64,000 bases of DNA from Ariolimax columbianus (GCA_036924085.1 JAVGWX010000013.1:59674390-59738389); one strand, 5' to 3'; positions 10,401 through 19,319 are shown, counted from the first letter of the stretch. Translations and numbers: made by a program. Notes: generated by a model not told the origin, from the letters alone.

Positions 10401-11275
10401 GTTGTGAAGATTTTTGTGCGTTGGCTATGAAGTGTGAGACTGACCATGTGTCTCTTGAGGAAGGCTTGGGTCACTCTGAGTTTGGACTCCATCTCCTTCG
10501 TGAGTGTCCATGTTCCCGCTGCATAGCGTATAGACAGCGTTAGTAATTGGGCTGTCGTCCATTCTATCCTTTCATGCAGCTCGCTATTTTTTAGCTTCAG
10601 TAATGGTTCATTTCTCAGCTATGCGAGCAGCATGTATGATGAGTGTGCCAGGCTGAGCAGTTCGGAGCAAGCAGCTCTCAGGAGGTGACATTAATGGAAA
10701 AACTGTAAAAAGAAACTTTAAATTAGTCTTTGTATCGTTTCTTTCTTTCCCCCGATGAGCGCTTGCCAGTTCTGAAGTTACATAGGTTCTCAAAATTTTC
10801 ACTTTTGTTGGTTTGCTGATATTCTGCCACAGTTTTCTCAGGTTTTTTAACCTCTGCGTTGCCATTACCAATCTCATTCTGATTTCCTCTGAACAGTCGC
10901 CATTGTTGTTGATTCTGGAGACCAGGTGCTCGAAATTTGTGACCTGTTCTATTTCCACACTCCCGAATTTGAATTTATGTTGACTTCTTGTTTTGTCAGT
11001 GGTCATTATCTTTGTTTTATTTATGTTTACAAAGAGGTTTCGTGCTGCATCTGCTTATGGTTACAATTAGCTGCTTAAACCCTTCTGCACTGTTTGATAG
11101 TATCACTGTGTAATAGAGGTGAAGAGATGGGCAAGGTGATGGGCCAGTTGAAGGAGGAAGAGATGAGCAGTTTGAGAAAGGTTAATTTACCTGACATCAA
11201 CTGTATTGTTGGATTCATGATCAAAAATATCAAATGCATCTCTTATCCTTCTCTGGATAACTCCTAGCATGTTTT
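1396..11275 (-). CDS. EFCAB2: EFCAB2/DRC8-like EF-hand gene, partial (three internal exons)
   Basis: EFCAB2 (DRC8) is a small EF-hand subunit of the nexin-dynein regulatory complex on ciliary doublet microtubules. Exons at 11275-11191, 8958-8886 and 1475-1396 join in frame with GT-AG borders. They read xNMLGVIQRRIRDAFDIFD.., then EVGTIVRSLYCCPSEAELHD.., then IEEEEPTGYIRFNRFLPLM... The first EF-hand loop is DHESNNTVDVRE: acidic or amide side chains at loop positions 1, 3, 5 and 9, and Glu at 12. It is split by the intron exactly before the final Glu. The second loop (EEEEPTGYIRF) is degenerate, as in the vertebrate protein. The short N-terminal exon, expected between 11276 and 20221, was not identified. 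The C-terminal exons must lie left of base 1. The gene is divergent to MDH1. Confidence 0.9.
1546..2230 (-). repeat. three chained Rep355 copies
   Basis: 1546-1673 is a 3' fragment, 1691-2033 is nearly full length, and 2034-2230 is a 5' two-thirds fragment, all in inverse orientation. Shared blocks are tctcccgctacc, acagcttgactgcgatattt, ttatccaggatcacc and ggtcttggcagctctgg. The repeated partial copies suggest successive insertions or unequal exchange. Confidence 0.85.
2325..2467 (-). mobile_element. SINE-1 3' part, head missing
   Basis: Inverse copy of the SINE-1 body (ttcgccttatttctctgttc to ttttctaagggtttg) preceded by a T run, the complement of the A tail. The tRNA-like head is missing. 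Confidence 0.8.
2480..2916 (-). mobile_element. LINE 3' fragment
   Basis: On the - strand it reads NTTLRQTVGTNPVGNYTEAQ and degenerate downstream frames, the same family as 18720-19180. A 30-bp SINE-1 tail piece (2757-2790, gaaataaggcgaacac) lies inside it. Confidence 0.6.
3076..6038 (-). mobile_element. I-superfamily LINE with RNase H, 5'-truncated, disrupted
   Basis: Flanked by the duplication aatatcaggttc (3064-3075 and 6039-6050), so it inserted by target-primed reverse transcription. Coding, read right to left: KLWKLVRAMNDETP.., RT domain (KSPGKDGITNEML, YRPISLLSCVGKLMERMINT, AGFRQHRSTEDQ, VDLEKAFDKVW, GVPQGGVLSPTLF, SMFADDLAMW), then an RNase H domain (VVQWVPSHCNILGNEETDRL) and a CPCGTGKMTTEHLLQNCP Cys/His motif, ending in a GAA-type tail. 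Frameshifts near 4534, 3937 and 3740 break the frame. Endonuclease and ORF1 are missing. A SINE-1 is nested at 5723-5980. It lies in the 7.4 kb EFCAB2 intron. An I/Nimb-like assignment rests on RT plus RNase H order and was not tested by phylogeny. Confidence 0.92.
5723..5980 (-). mobile_element. SINE-1 nested in LINE
   Basis: Complete inverse SINE-1: T run (A tail complement), body, B box complement (gggatcgaacccagc), A box complement (cttaaccactaggcc). Perfect 13-bp duplication cccttctttgtct at 5710-5722 and 5981-5993. It lies within the LINE, so SINE-1 moved after that LINE copy landed. Confidence 0.95.
6238..6780 (+). pseudogene. mariner transposase remnant (M1)
   Basis: Reads MAATLLTFTVEEQQGVIRFL, a frameshift, then KPSEIYRRMKAQYGDKLFEQ, VYGWVERFQNGRQN, RLVTIYEIVVDFNMSHCAVH and VNDDLG, then ..RWVP.QL. 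This is the paired-type DNA-binding region of a mariner transposase. The DDD catalytic core is missing, and only a short C-terminal piece (NRWTKYV) follows. Terminal repeats were not identified. Confidence 0.8.
6935..7010 (+). repeat. tRNA-like SINE head remnant
   Basis: An A-box-like atagctaagtggttag and a decayed B box (tgtgtttgaattcag) with SINE-1-like spacing. No body was recognised after it. Confidence 0.35.
7042..7815 (+). mobile_element. internally deleted mariner (M2)
   Basis: TA duplications at 7040-7041 and 7816-7817 flank inverted ends: caaggagcgttcaa on the left, and caaggggcgttgaa as the complement of the right. One frame at 7224-7820 keeps the N-terminal helix-turn-helix region (MEQHVVMKFLAKEGVKPADI, KTFEWCKRFREGR), a second HTH (ITCRKIAQEASLSLGTVNTI), WVPKQ, and then jumps to the C-terminus (AFQALLKRWDKCINIAVDYI). 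The catalytic aspartates are lost by the deletion, yet the remaining frame is open. Confidence 0.88.
7910..8852 (-). mobile_element. mariner (M3) with ~60-bp inverted ends
   Basis: The left end ggggcctgttataagtcttt and the complement of the right end ggggcttgtcataagtcttt extend as inverted repeats of about 55-65 bp, through agaaagttgaaatttggcac. The - strand reads SEAITVIKFLMLQGKTPTET, YASVKNWCRQFKSGRSHVAD and VTVDETWVHHYDPD (first catalytic Asp region), then the C-terminal KVTQRWQKCINSGGGYIEKE. Stops and deletions remove part of the core. It is a different subfamily from M1 and M2. Confidence 0.88.
8886..8958 (-). CDS. EFCAB2: EFCAB2-like exon 2 of 3 seen
   Basis: 73 bp, acceptor cttttcag, donor GAG/gtaggg on the - strand. 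The first base completes Arg, then 24 codons follow: EVGTIVRSLYCCPSEAELHD, then MLTE. This matches the conserved REIGTIIRSLGCCPTEGELHD stretch of the family. It sits about 30 bp from the end of a mariner remnant. Confidence 0.92.
9010..9490. repeat. 30-bp tandem array split by an MS37 element
   Basis: Unit cctattcttctaacattcaa plus tcatatcctt. One unit lies at about 9010-9050, and six to seven units at 9302-9490. The dispersed MS37 element (about 9052-9300) sits between them, so it probably inserted into the array. Confidence 0.8.
9052..9300 (+). repeat. MS37 dispersed element, single-unit copy
   Basis: Carries one diverged unit of the ~37-bp repeat (gtctggtcaggcaaaatatg), followed by the same 3' block as at 21.5 and 35.6 kb: ggaaactggctgttttcatg, gatgaagtcaaagcatagca, attgtgggtaat. 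Confidence 0.75.
9711..9925 (-). mobile_element. SINE-1 with internal deletion
   Basis: Inverse copy; about 28 bp around the B box are missing (gtgctgtttatgagccg). It is flanked by ttgggatct at about 9702 and 9926. Confidence 0.85.
10045..11010 (-). mobile_element. LINE 3' part (degenerate RT C-terminus)
   Basis: Read on the - strand: RSQHKFKFGSVEIEQVTNFE, RLVMATQRLKNLRKLWQNIS, then GTWTLTKEMESKLRVTQAFL, then RPRGRPPTRWSDSL, then AQDRDRWKRNWY. This is the post-RT region common in RTE and other non-LTR elements. Frames shift several times. Confidence 0.75.
11191..11275 (-). CDS. EFCAB2: EFCAB2-like exon with EF-hand 1 loop
   Basis: 85 bp, acceptor ctgtttccccag and donor AG/gtaaat, read on the - strand. 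It encodes NMLGVIQRRIRDAFDIFDHE followed by SNNTVDV and two bases (AG) of the next Arg codon. It enters in phase 1: its first two bases, AA, complete a codon from an unseen upstream exon. The exon is too short to stand out as an open frame and was recognised by its match to the DHESNNTVDVREIGT region of animal EFCAB2. Confidence 0.92.
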
Positions 11276-11504
11276 CTGGGGAAACAGAAGAAGAGATTTG
11301 TTTAACAATACGAAAATTAATTATCAGCACTAAAAAATCCCATAGTTATTGCCAGTAAAGCAAAATACGTAAGTATAATATGCATCATTTATGCAATTAG
11401 ATCTGCATAATTGTAAATGTGTCACATATGTTTGTCTATGTCCATCATATAAAGCAATCAAAGTACACATCCAAGTGTCATTATGTCCACTAAACAGAGG
11501 TTAA

Positions 11505-12065
11505 TGGTTGGTTGGTTGGTTATTGATCCAGCGGCCTATGGGCTCCCGCCCTTTGGCCCAATGCCATATAGTGGTATCTACAAGTGTTTGTAAGCTGATG
11601 GAAGAAGCTCTTTCCTAACATTCGCAAGGGCCGAACATTCAAAAAGATTATGTTCAACAGTTTCACAGGGATGTGTGCACAGATGGCACTCTGGAGTATG
11701 TTCTGGTTGGATTCTGTTCAAGTGACTGTTAAGTTGTATGTGTTGTGAGTGAAGTCAGAAAATGGTGCTTTGATCACTCCTTTTCAGGAGGTTTATGTTG
11801 TCTTTGGGATGGCCATGTGTTTGTAAATTTCTCTCCAAGTATTTCCCATTGTCCATTTATTCAGCCAGGCCTCTTTTTTCACAGTCTTCAGTAGTTGTTT
11901 GACTGTCTGTAGGGTTGTTGGTGTGTATTGTTGTTCTTGACTTGCTCCCTTCTTAGCCAGTCTGTCTGTCTTGTCACTGCCAGGTGTATTTGAGTGACAA
12001 GTGATCCATTGTATAACTGTTGTGATTTAATGGGATGTGAGAAGTTGGTTGGCATCTAGGGATAT
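11505..12065 (-). mobile_element. LINE fragment with RNase H remnant
   Basis: The - strand reads TTVIQWITCHSNTPGSDKTD then RLAKKGASQ (RNase H C-terminal motif). A Cys/His stretch follows (HIPVKLLNIIFLNVRPL, from ..HPCETVEHLF-type sequence). The 3' end resembles 41108-41335. Stops are present. Confidence 0.7.
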
Positions 12066-12234
12066 TTGGGTAAGTTCAGGCCTGCAGTACTAAATGTCTT
12101 CCAGAGCTTAAAGGGCAGATAATGAGTCTGTAAAGATTACAATGCTTTGCTCTTTTCTCATATCTCCCCACAGGCATCAAACAGCTCATTAGATGTTCTG
12201 TCTGGATACTCTATGTAGGCTTCATATCCCACTT

Positions 12235-12725
12235 TAATGGTGGCCTTAAAACAGAGGCTAATAAACATGTCGATCACACCTACGTTATGTTACCTGTGTC
12301 CGACTTGGGTCCTATTAGATAGGCACAACGGTAAGATTGAGACATGTGAGATGCATTGTTTACGAAGTGCAGCAGGAAAGACAAATTGCAGCAAAATTCT
12401 TAACAGCAAATTGAGGAAAATGGTGTGAAATACATTGGATCAATTACTACACTGAAGCACTGAAAATAAAGTGGTTTGGTCATCGGACAAAGATGCAGTA
12501 TGATCAACCTGCAGTGAAATCATACCACATGGAGGTTTCAGGGTCACGGGCAAGAGGTCGACCTCAATAACGATGGAAATATGGAATCAAAGAAACGCTA
12601 CAACAGTTAAACCTGTCAGCACCCCTAGCCTCAAACCTACGGCAAACCAGGCATCTACACATACCTCCTTTCTGCAACATCGCAAGGCAAGAGCAGTGGG
12701 ACAAAAAGAGAAGAAGAAGATGTAT
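12235..12725 (+). mobile_element. LINE 3' fragment
   Basis: Reads LINMSITPTLCYLCPTWVLL, KIETCEMHCLRSA, KWFGHRTKMQYDQPAVKSYH, SRARGRPQ.RWKYGIKETL, ending in a GAA-rich tail. Same family as 455-705 and 18720-19180. Confidence 0.7.
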
Positions 12726-12740
12726 AATATATATGCCAAT

Positions 12741-12960
12741 GGGACGGCGTGGCCTAGAAGTTAAGTGGCATGGCTCATAATCCGAAGGTGCTGGGTTCGA
12801 TCCCCATCACAGCACCAGCCGTTACCCCATTAGAAAATGCAGGAGGAAGCAGACCCTTACATAAAATGCACGCTGAAGTCGGATGCACTGGGCCGACAGG
12901 CACAAAATAAAAACCACAGTACACCGCCTTGGGGATTAGAGAAATAACGCGAGTGCAAAA
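12741..12960 (+). mobile_element. SINE-1
   Basis: Head with A box (ggcctagaagttaag) and intact B box (gggttcgatcccc). The body lacks about 12 bp after gttacccca. It ends gaaataacgcgagtgcaaaa. Confidence 0.88.
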
Positions 12961-13114
12961 CAAACAAAAAATTTCTCTACTTCAGAAATTCATACAATTT
13001 ATTTTTAAAATATAATCACATAACATAATATGTATATGCATCATGATCCAAAACCAGCAATTCTGTAAAGAAAAAATTTTGTAGTTGTGTAGCAACGTTA
13101 CATTGTATCAATGT

Positions 13115-14400
13115 TAAGAGCTGCAGCTGTCCGCGACCCATAGCTGACTGCTTGCATTTTGGCCAGCAAACCAGAGCTGCCAAGACCATTATATGCCTGC
13201 ACGTGGTGATCCTGGATAACAGGCAGCTATAGAGCAAACTGGCTAAGGAGAAGAGATAAAAGAGGGAAGAAGGCTGACCCTGGACTCAAAAATGCCTGCT
13301 GAAGTCAGATGTGTCAGACCAAAAGGTGCAAATATCTCAGAGAGTCAAGCTGTAAATATAAACTGTAAACTAGTTGTATACAGACTCTGTAGAGCCTTCT
13401 AAACCAGTATAATGAAGTTGACATAGTACATATAGTTTAATAAAAGTAATAGTTAGTTATAGCTAGACTATATATATATATATATATATGTATAGACATT
13501 GAACGACACAACACATTCCATTCTCCGGATAACATCCTGCTACTTGCAAAGCCTTTTTCAGGGCTTTAACTTAACATTTTTATACTGGTTTAGAAGACTC
13601 ATCAGTCTGTGTATACAACCAATTACATTTTCATTACCTTGCTCTAAAAGCTATGTGCATCCAATCTATTCTTAAATGCATTAACTGTTCTTGCCTCCCC
13701 TTGCCTCCTGGGGCAATGCATTCCAAGCATTCACCACTCTCTAACTATAAAAATATGTCCTAATATCCAATCATGACTTTTCTTTAGTTAATTTTTAGTT
13801 AATTTATGTCTGTGCCCTCTTGTTCTCGTATGTTGTTTTATTTTGAAAAACTTGTTATAGTCTAATTTATCCATTCCTCTGATCATCTTATAAACCTGTA
13901 TTAAGTCATGTCGAATTCTTCTCTTTTCTAGACACTGTAGGCAAGTTTCTCTGAGTCTTTCCTCATAGCTGTAATTCTGGAATGCCAACTATCAGTTTTG
14001 TCGCTCTTCTTTGTATCCTTTCCAGCATGTTTATATCTCCTCTACAATGTGGACTCCACACTTGTACACAGTACTGTACTCCAATCTAGGTCTAATCAAT
14101 GATTTATACACTTTGACTTTGACTTCCTTACTCCTATGTTTAATATTTCTTTTTATCATACCTAACATTCCATTTGCCTTATGAATTGCTACCTGGACTT
14201 ACTCACTCACTTTACCTGTATGCTCTAATATAACCCCTAGGTCCCTGTAATTATGTTCCATATTGGATCTACCCATGTGGATGACTGTAAAGTTTTAATA
14301 TTATTAAACTCCATTATTTGCCACGATTTGCCATCTCACAGATATGTCTCCAATTTTATCTAAATCCGCTTGGTAGCGAGAATGAACGACGAAGAAGAAG
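13115..14400 (+). repeat. Rep355 copy split by two insertions
   Basis: Rep355 segments at 13115-13365, 13502-13565 and 14370-14400 are collinear and end with ttggtagcgagaatgaacga and a GAA tail. The first gap holds a short CR1-like 3'-end piece and (TA)n at 13470-13490; the second is the CR1-like LINE fragment below. Both invaders are younger than this Rep355 copy. Confidence 0.75.
13566..14369 (-). mobile_element. CR1/L2-like LINE 3' fragment
   Basis: The - strand reads NYSYEERLRETCLQCLEKRR, IRHDLIQVYKMIRGMDKLDY, TRTRGHRHKL, then a shifted frame with FIVREW.MLGMHCPR, RTVNAFKNRLD. This is the standard C-terminus of CR1/L2/Jockey reverse transcriptases. The 3' end has a ttaacttaac-type tail. 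A related copy is at 59565-59825. Confidence 0.8.
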
Positions 14401-15250
14401 AAGAATTATCAATATTAGCGTTAGTATGTTGAAAATGTAATACCTGAGGTGTCTTTATTATTATTTGTGTCATCTACATTAGAAGACATTGTTTTTTATT
14501 ATGTTGCTAATGACTCTGATCCAGATCAACAATGTGGCTTCGTTTCGTATTTTACGCAACCACAAAATCCAGCAAGAGAATAATTATTATTATATAACTA
14601 AAATGATTATTAAGATATTATGTAATGTCTTAAGATAGTTTTTTGTGGTTTGACGTTACAATTTATATCATTGACAGATAGTTTCGAAAATCTTTGGGTT
14701 TGTCCCTGGTATTGCCTAATTGGCAAAACAGTTGCTAAATTCAATAAATTTTGCTTCTTTTAAAATCCTTTGGCATCTTTTTCGAGTTGAGCAATTAGCG
14801 TTTATTTCAGCAACTTGTAAAAGCAACAAGAATCTTTTTTGCCACCTTTATTTAAAAAAGGTTTTTCCTTTTGCGATATAATATATTCATTATTTCCCGG
14901 ACAAGTTGTATTAATAACTGAAAAGTTGTATTCGATCTACGCTAATAACCCAGCAATGTTGCAGTATTTTTTTAAAGTTTCAGACAACGGAAATGTGGTT
15001 TTACAGAAGAATGTTGAAGAATAATTCCAAGGACTAAAAAGAAAGCTAATAAGGTGGTTCCCGAGGAGGCGCATAAACAAAGACAGCTTATACAACAAAT
15101 CAGGTCTATGTAGTGAAGAATAATTCCAAGGACTAAAAAGAAAGCTAATAAGGTGGTTCCCGAGGAGGCGCATAAACAAAGACAGCTTATAGAACAAATG
15201 AGGCCAATGTAGTCAATTTTTTTCGGACATGCCATGACAAGAGGCGAGTA
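14400..15250. other. AT-rich stretch with 96-bp tandem duplication
   Basis: No recognised gene. 15016-15210 holds two near-identical ~96-bp units (aataattccaaggactaaaa ... cagcttatacaacaaat), giving repeated frames on the - strand. An open frame at 14839-15024 (VVLITEKLYSIYANNPAMLQ) runs into the first unit; I do not recognise it. Confidence 0.5.
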
Positions 15251-15261
15251 GGAACATTTTT

Positions 15262-15498
15262 GTTAAATTTGCCTTATTTCTCTTTTCCCCAAGGCGGTGT
15301 GCGTTGCACTACATTTTTTATTTTGCGCCTGTCGGCCCAGTGCATCCGACTTTGAATGCATTTATGTAAGGGTCTGCTTCCTCCTGCATTTTCTAAGGGT
15401 TTGCTTCCCGTGGATACGGCCGGTGCTGTGATGGGGATCGAACCCAGCACTTTCAGATTGTGAGCCGTGTCACTAAACCACTAGCCCACGCCGTCCCC
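15262..15498 (-). mobile_element. SINE-1
   Basis: Inverse full-length copy with B box complement gggatcgaacccagc. It is flanked by a short aggaac duplication (about 15250 and 15499). Confidence 0.88.
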
Positions 15499-15507
15499 AG
15501 GAACGCA

Positions 15508-15835
15508 TAGTGACAACGGGCAAAATAGAAGAGAAGAGGGACAGAGGGAGACAAAGAGAGAACAACTTGAAGAAATGGCATTGTGAACGGTCAGCGACGG
15601 AAGTGATAAACGAGATAAGAGTGGTCTGCCGGGTATTTGTGTTTAACAAAGACAAACATGACACTACTGCCCCACAGAGAGCATGTCGTAAGAGGCGACT
15701 AACTGTGTGACATTGCATAACAACGACCACGGTTAGGTGGTTTGTAAAGGTCAGCATAGATAGCGCCTAACATGCTGCGGGTCTACTTTGCTCTAGTGTT
15801 TGAGTATATTAAGATGGATTCGCACATCGATTAAC
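15508..15835 (+). mobile_element. LINE 3' end (C-tail family)
   Basis: Reads TTGKIEEKRDRGRQRENNLK then ATEVINEI, the end of an RTE-type reverse transcriptase. It runs into the C-tail block (caccactgccccacagagagcatgtcg..., gtggtttg..., gcgggtctac) that is repeated at 17935, 34600, 36180, 46268 and 52650. This copy shows what the C-tail family is. Confidence 0.7.
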
Positions 15836-15876
15836 CACTTTACAAGATACTGGTTGTATACAGACTCTGCAGTCAT

Positions 15877-16197
15877 CTTCTTCTTCGTTCTCAAACTCCC
15901 GCTACCATGCCCTGAAAAGCGCTTTACAAGTAGCAGGATGTTGCCTAGAGGACGGAATGCGCTGTCCAACACATCCGACTTCAGCGGGTATTTTCAAGTA
16001 CCGGGTTATCCTTCCCTCTTGAATCCCCTCTCCATAGCCAGTCTGCTCTGTTGCAGACTGTTATCCAGGATCACCGTGTGGAGGTGTAGAATGGTCCTGG
16101 CAGTTCTGGCTCATTGGCCCTGACGATAGCAGTCATCTATGAGTCGCTAACCACTGCAACTCCTGCGCTGCTCAGCATCTTAATCCCCGCAGAGTCT
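15877..16197 (-). repeat. Rep355, near full length
   Basis: Inverse copy from ttcttcttcgttctcaaact to gctcagcatcttaatccc. It is inserted in a CR1-like LINE 3' end, whose halves lie at 15836-15876 and 16198-16245 (pre-insertion cagactctgcagagtcttct), with a 4-bp gcag repeat. Confidence 0.85.
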
Positions 16198-16279
16198 TCT
16201 AAGCCAGTATAAAGATGTTAAGGTAAGTTAAGTTAAACGGGGAATGTTATTAGTATTACTGTTATTAATTACCTCTATT

Positions 16280-17215
16280 CGGCATTTTCTTTGTCATCGT
16301 GCTTAAACACGCTTTTGGAACTGCCATATAGGGGATCTGTCTGCATACTAGGTCAGATGGCAGACTATTCAATCTAACCAGACTGCGAGCAAAAAGTAAG
16401 AGAAGGGAGACTATCATTCGGAATATACTCTTCGCATGCGATGCTGGCCTGGTCGCCCACACGGAAGCTGAATTACAGATCCTCATTAATAGGTTGGCAA
16501 AATCATGTGACCTGTTTGGACTCACCACAAGTCTACAAAAGACGAAAGTGAAGGCTCAAGGTGCAGATCTACCAGTCTTAAACGATAAAAATCTGGAGGT
16601 AGTAAATCACTTCAGCTACTTCGTATGTATCATTTTTGGTTGGGCTAGCTTCTGAGGGCGCACAAACCTAGCATAGGTACATACAGACGCACACATGCAT
16701 CCAAGCACTGGTTTATGCGTCCTGATATCGCCCAATGGACTTCGGTCTGGGGTGGAAAATGGCGCGCCTCCGCCAGTAGAAACAAGCAGGACAAAGGTTT
16801 CTGTGTACAGTTCATGTGTGATTACTACCCTGCTCTATGGTAGCGAAACATGGACTCTGCTTTTTATATGCGCTACCTGAGACGCATACTTGGAATTTCA
16901 TGGAGTGACAGTGACTAACAACGAAGTGTTGGATGGTGCTAAAATTGTTAGCTTAGTTACGATCCTCCGCCAGCGCCGCTTGCGGTGTCTTGGTCACGTG
17001 TGCAGAATGGAGGATGGGCGAATACCAAAAGATATAATTTATGGAGAGCTGACCAAATGGTAGGCCTTTCCTCCGCTACAAAGATATTTGCAGACGTGAC
17101 ATGAAGGCCTTGGCTGTGAACACGTGCAACTTGGAGGATCTTGTCAAGGACAGACCCGGCTGGAGGCAGGCTTTGTGTGTCAGTCTGTAGGCAGAAGAAG
17201 ACAAGATGCCTCAAG
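16280..17215 (+). mobile_element. RTE-like LINE fragment, degenerate
   Basis: Reads ETIIRNILFACDAGLVAHTE (decayed FADD box), LAKSCDLFGLTTSLQKTKV, LEVVNHFSYF, TKVSVYSSCVITTLLYGSET, YLRRILGISWSDSVTNNEVL, LRQRRLRCLGHVCRMEDGRI, and DRPGWRQALC. Frames shift at several points. Confidence 0.8.
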
Positions 17216-17333
17216 GTGCAAACTAAAAACGTTTGCGACGAAAGCTAGAGCTACAAATGACTGTCCCGTCTCTAGTCTGGTCCATTGTCTCTCACGACTG
17301 ACAGGAGGCCAATCAATCATGATATTAATGACC

Positions 17334-17688
17334 GGGATCAAGATGCTGAGCAGCGCATGAGCTGCAGTGGTCAGCGACCCATAGCTGACTGCTAGCGTCA
17401 GGGCCAGCGAACCAGTTCTGCCAAGACCCTTCTACACCTCCACGCGGTGATCCTGGATAACAGGCTGCAGCAGGGCAGACTGGCTAAGGAGAAGAGATCG
17501 AAGAGGGAATGCTAACCCGGTACTCAACAACTGCTTGCTGAAGTCGGATGTGTTGGACTGAAAGGTGCACATATCGCAGTCAAGCTGTAAACTACGCCAC
17601 AACGCATTCCGTTCTCTATACTACATTCTGCTACTTAAGCCCTTTCAGAGTTTGGTAGCGGGAGATTGAAAACGAACGAAGCCAAGAC
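17334..17688 (+). repeat. Rep355, full-length reference copy (355 bp)
   Basis: Perfect 12-bp duplication atattaatgacc at 17322-17333 and 17689-17700 fixes its ends: gggatcaagatgctgagcag at the 5' end, and gaaaacgaacgaagccaaga at the 3' end. No long ORF. Duplications of this length point to retrotransposition rather than a DNA transposon. No clear tRNA-like head. Confidence 0.93.
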
Positions 17689-17759
17689 ATATTAATGACC
17701 TATTTTTAAATGCTGCTATGCGATCTATGCCTGCTGCGGTTATCTTGATATTGATGACC

Positions 17760-18345
17760 CGTCCCTCAGCGTAGCTGTGGGTCCCAAATTCTTCTCCAGC
17801 GGACCGTGTCTTGGGTCTTTTTTGGGCCAGTGTGCGGTAAGCTTTCCTCCAGAGGTGTATCGGATGTTCCGTACAGCTAGAGAGTCTGACCAACGAATTT
17901 GGAGGTCTCTTTTTAAAAGGTCTCTGTTTATCTCGGTCTTGAGTGGCCTATCGGGGTCTTTGTGTAGGACAAGGACAAGAATAGCACCACTGCCACACAG
18001 AGAGCATTTCGTAAGAAGCGATTAACTGTGAATTGGCATAACACCGGCCATGGTTAGGTGGTTTGTTTAGAGCAGCATAGATGGTACCTAACAGGATACG
18101 GGTCTACGTTTTTTTAGTGTTTGAGTCTAATAAGATGGATTCACACCTCGGTTAATCACCCTCCATAAACGCTTGTCCCAACGCATCAGAGTATTTAGCT
18201 GCTCGAGCCTAGTCCGCTATGCAGGAAACACTTTTCCCGGCTACATCCGGCTCATACCAGAGCTAGGACCTGCACAGGGGCATCTGCCACTGTAGAAGTA
18301 CAGGTAGACTAAGGACTAAGAACTTTTTATCTAGGTGGTACAAGA
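17760..18345 (+). mobile_element. C-tail family (LINE 3' end)
   Basis: From about 17935 it matches the C-tail block (gtaggacaaggacaagaata, cacagagagcatttcg, gtggtttgtttagagcagca, gtacaggtagactaagg). 17760-17935 may be the decayed coding end of the same LINE. Confidence 0.65.
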
Positions 18346-18387
18346 CTGCTGTTGCGTGCTCCATCGGCCATCGTTTCGTCATAACAT

Positions 18388-18560
18388 GTCTTCTTCTTCT
18401 TCTTCGTTCGTTCTCAATCTCTCGTTACCAAGCCCTGTACAGGGCTTTGCAAGTAGCAGGATGTTGTCCGGAGAACGGAATGCGTTGTGTCGCTAGTTTA
18501 CAGCTTGACTGCGATATTTGCACCTTTTGGTCCGACACATCCGTCTTCGTCAGGTCGTAA
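18388..18560 (-). repeat. Rep355, 3' half
   Basis: Inverse: (ttc)n, then gttcgttctcaatctctcgt, ccggagaacggaatgcgttg, and gtccgacacatccgtcttcg. Confidence 0.85.
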
Positions 18561-18719
18561 CATGTAACCTGCACATCTATGTCTTGCCTTATCTGCATAG
18601 ATTACCGCACCATTCACCAATGGCAATCGTCGTATGTCAGAACTGTTATCAAGAATTGCGTCCATTATAAAGTAAATACATTGGATTTAAAGAAATATAT
18701 TTTAACAGGTTTGATATTT

Positions 18720-19180
18720 TTGGGCTTCTTCTTCTTCTTTTGTCCTACTATTCTTGCCATATGGCGTCGCAGAGAGGTGGGATGCGTAGATTTCTTGTTT
18801 TTGCCAAGTGGGAGGCCTGTGCTGTCGTTAGGTATAACTTCCTGAGAGTGCCAGAGACACTCTCGATCTACCGTCGTGGTCTGCCTCTTGCTAGTGGATT
18901 GGAGACCTGCATATGATATGTTATTGATGCGGTTTGGTCGTAAGACATTCTGACAAAATGACCAAACCACTTGATTTGTTGAGAGTCAGTGTACGCACTA
19001 ACTGGGTTTGTACCCACTGTCTGCCTCAGTGTGGTGTTGCGGATTCGGTCACGGATTGCCTTTTCGGTTGCACTTCTCACACAGCGCATCTCAGAGCTCT
19101 GGGTTTTACTCTTATGGGCTGCTAGTAAGGGCCAAGATTGACATTGGTTGGTAACACAATGTAGGAATAAATAGTGCATT
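18720..19180 (-). mobile_element. LINE 3' fragment
   Basis: The - strand reads TNQCQSWPLLAAHKSKTQSS, EMRCVRSATEKAIRDRIRNT, QQIKWFGHFVRMSYDQTASI, SNPLARGRPRR, with a GAA-type tail at 18726. The longest uninterrupted copy of this 3' family here. Confidence 0.75.
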
Positions 19181-19319
19181 TATGAGTCTCCTCTTAGTTG
19201 AAAGAAGCACTCTAGGGTGTTTCAAAATCAGTGCAATTTGATAGTGGACACTGTTAGCCTTCTGAATTCTATGTACAATCTCTTTGTCAACTCTGACGTC
19301 ATCAGTGAAAATACTACTT

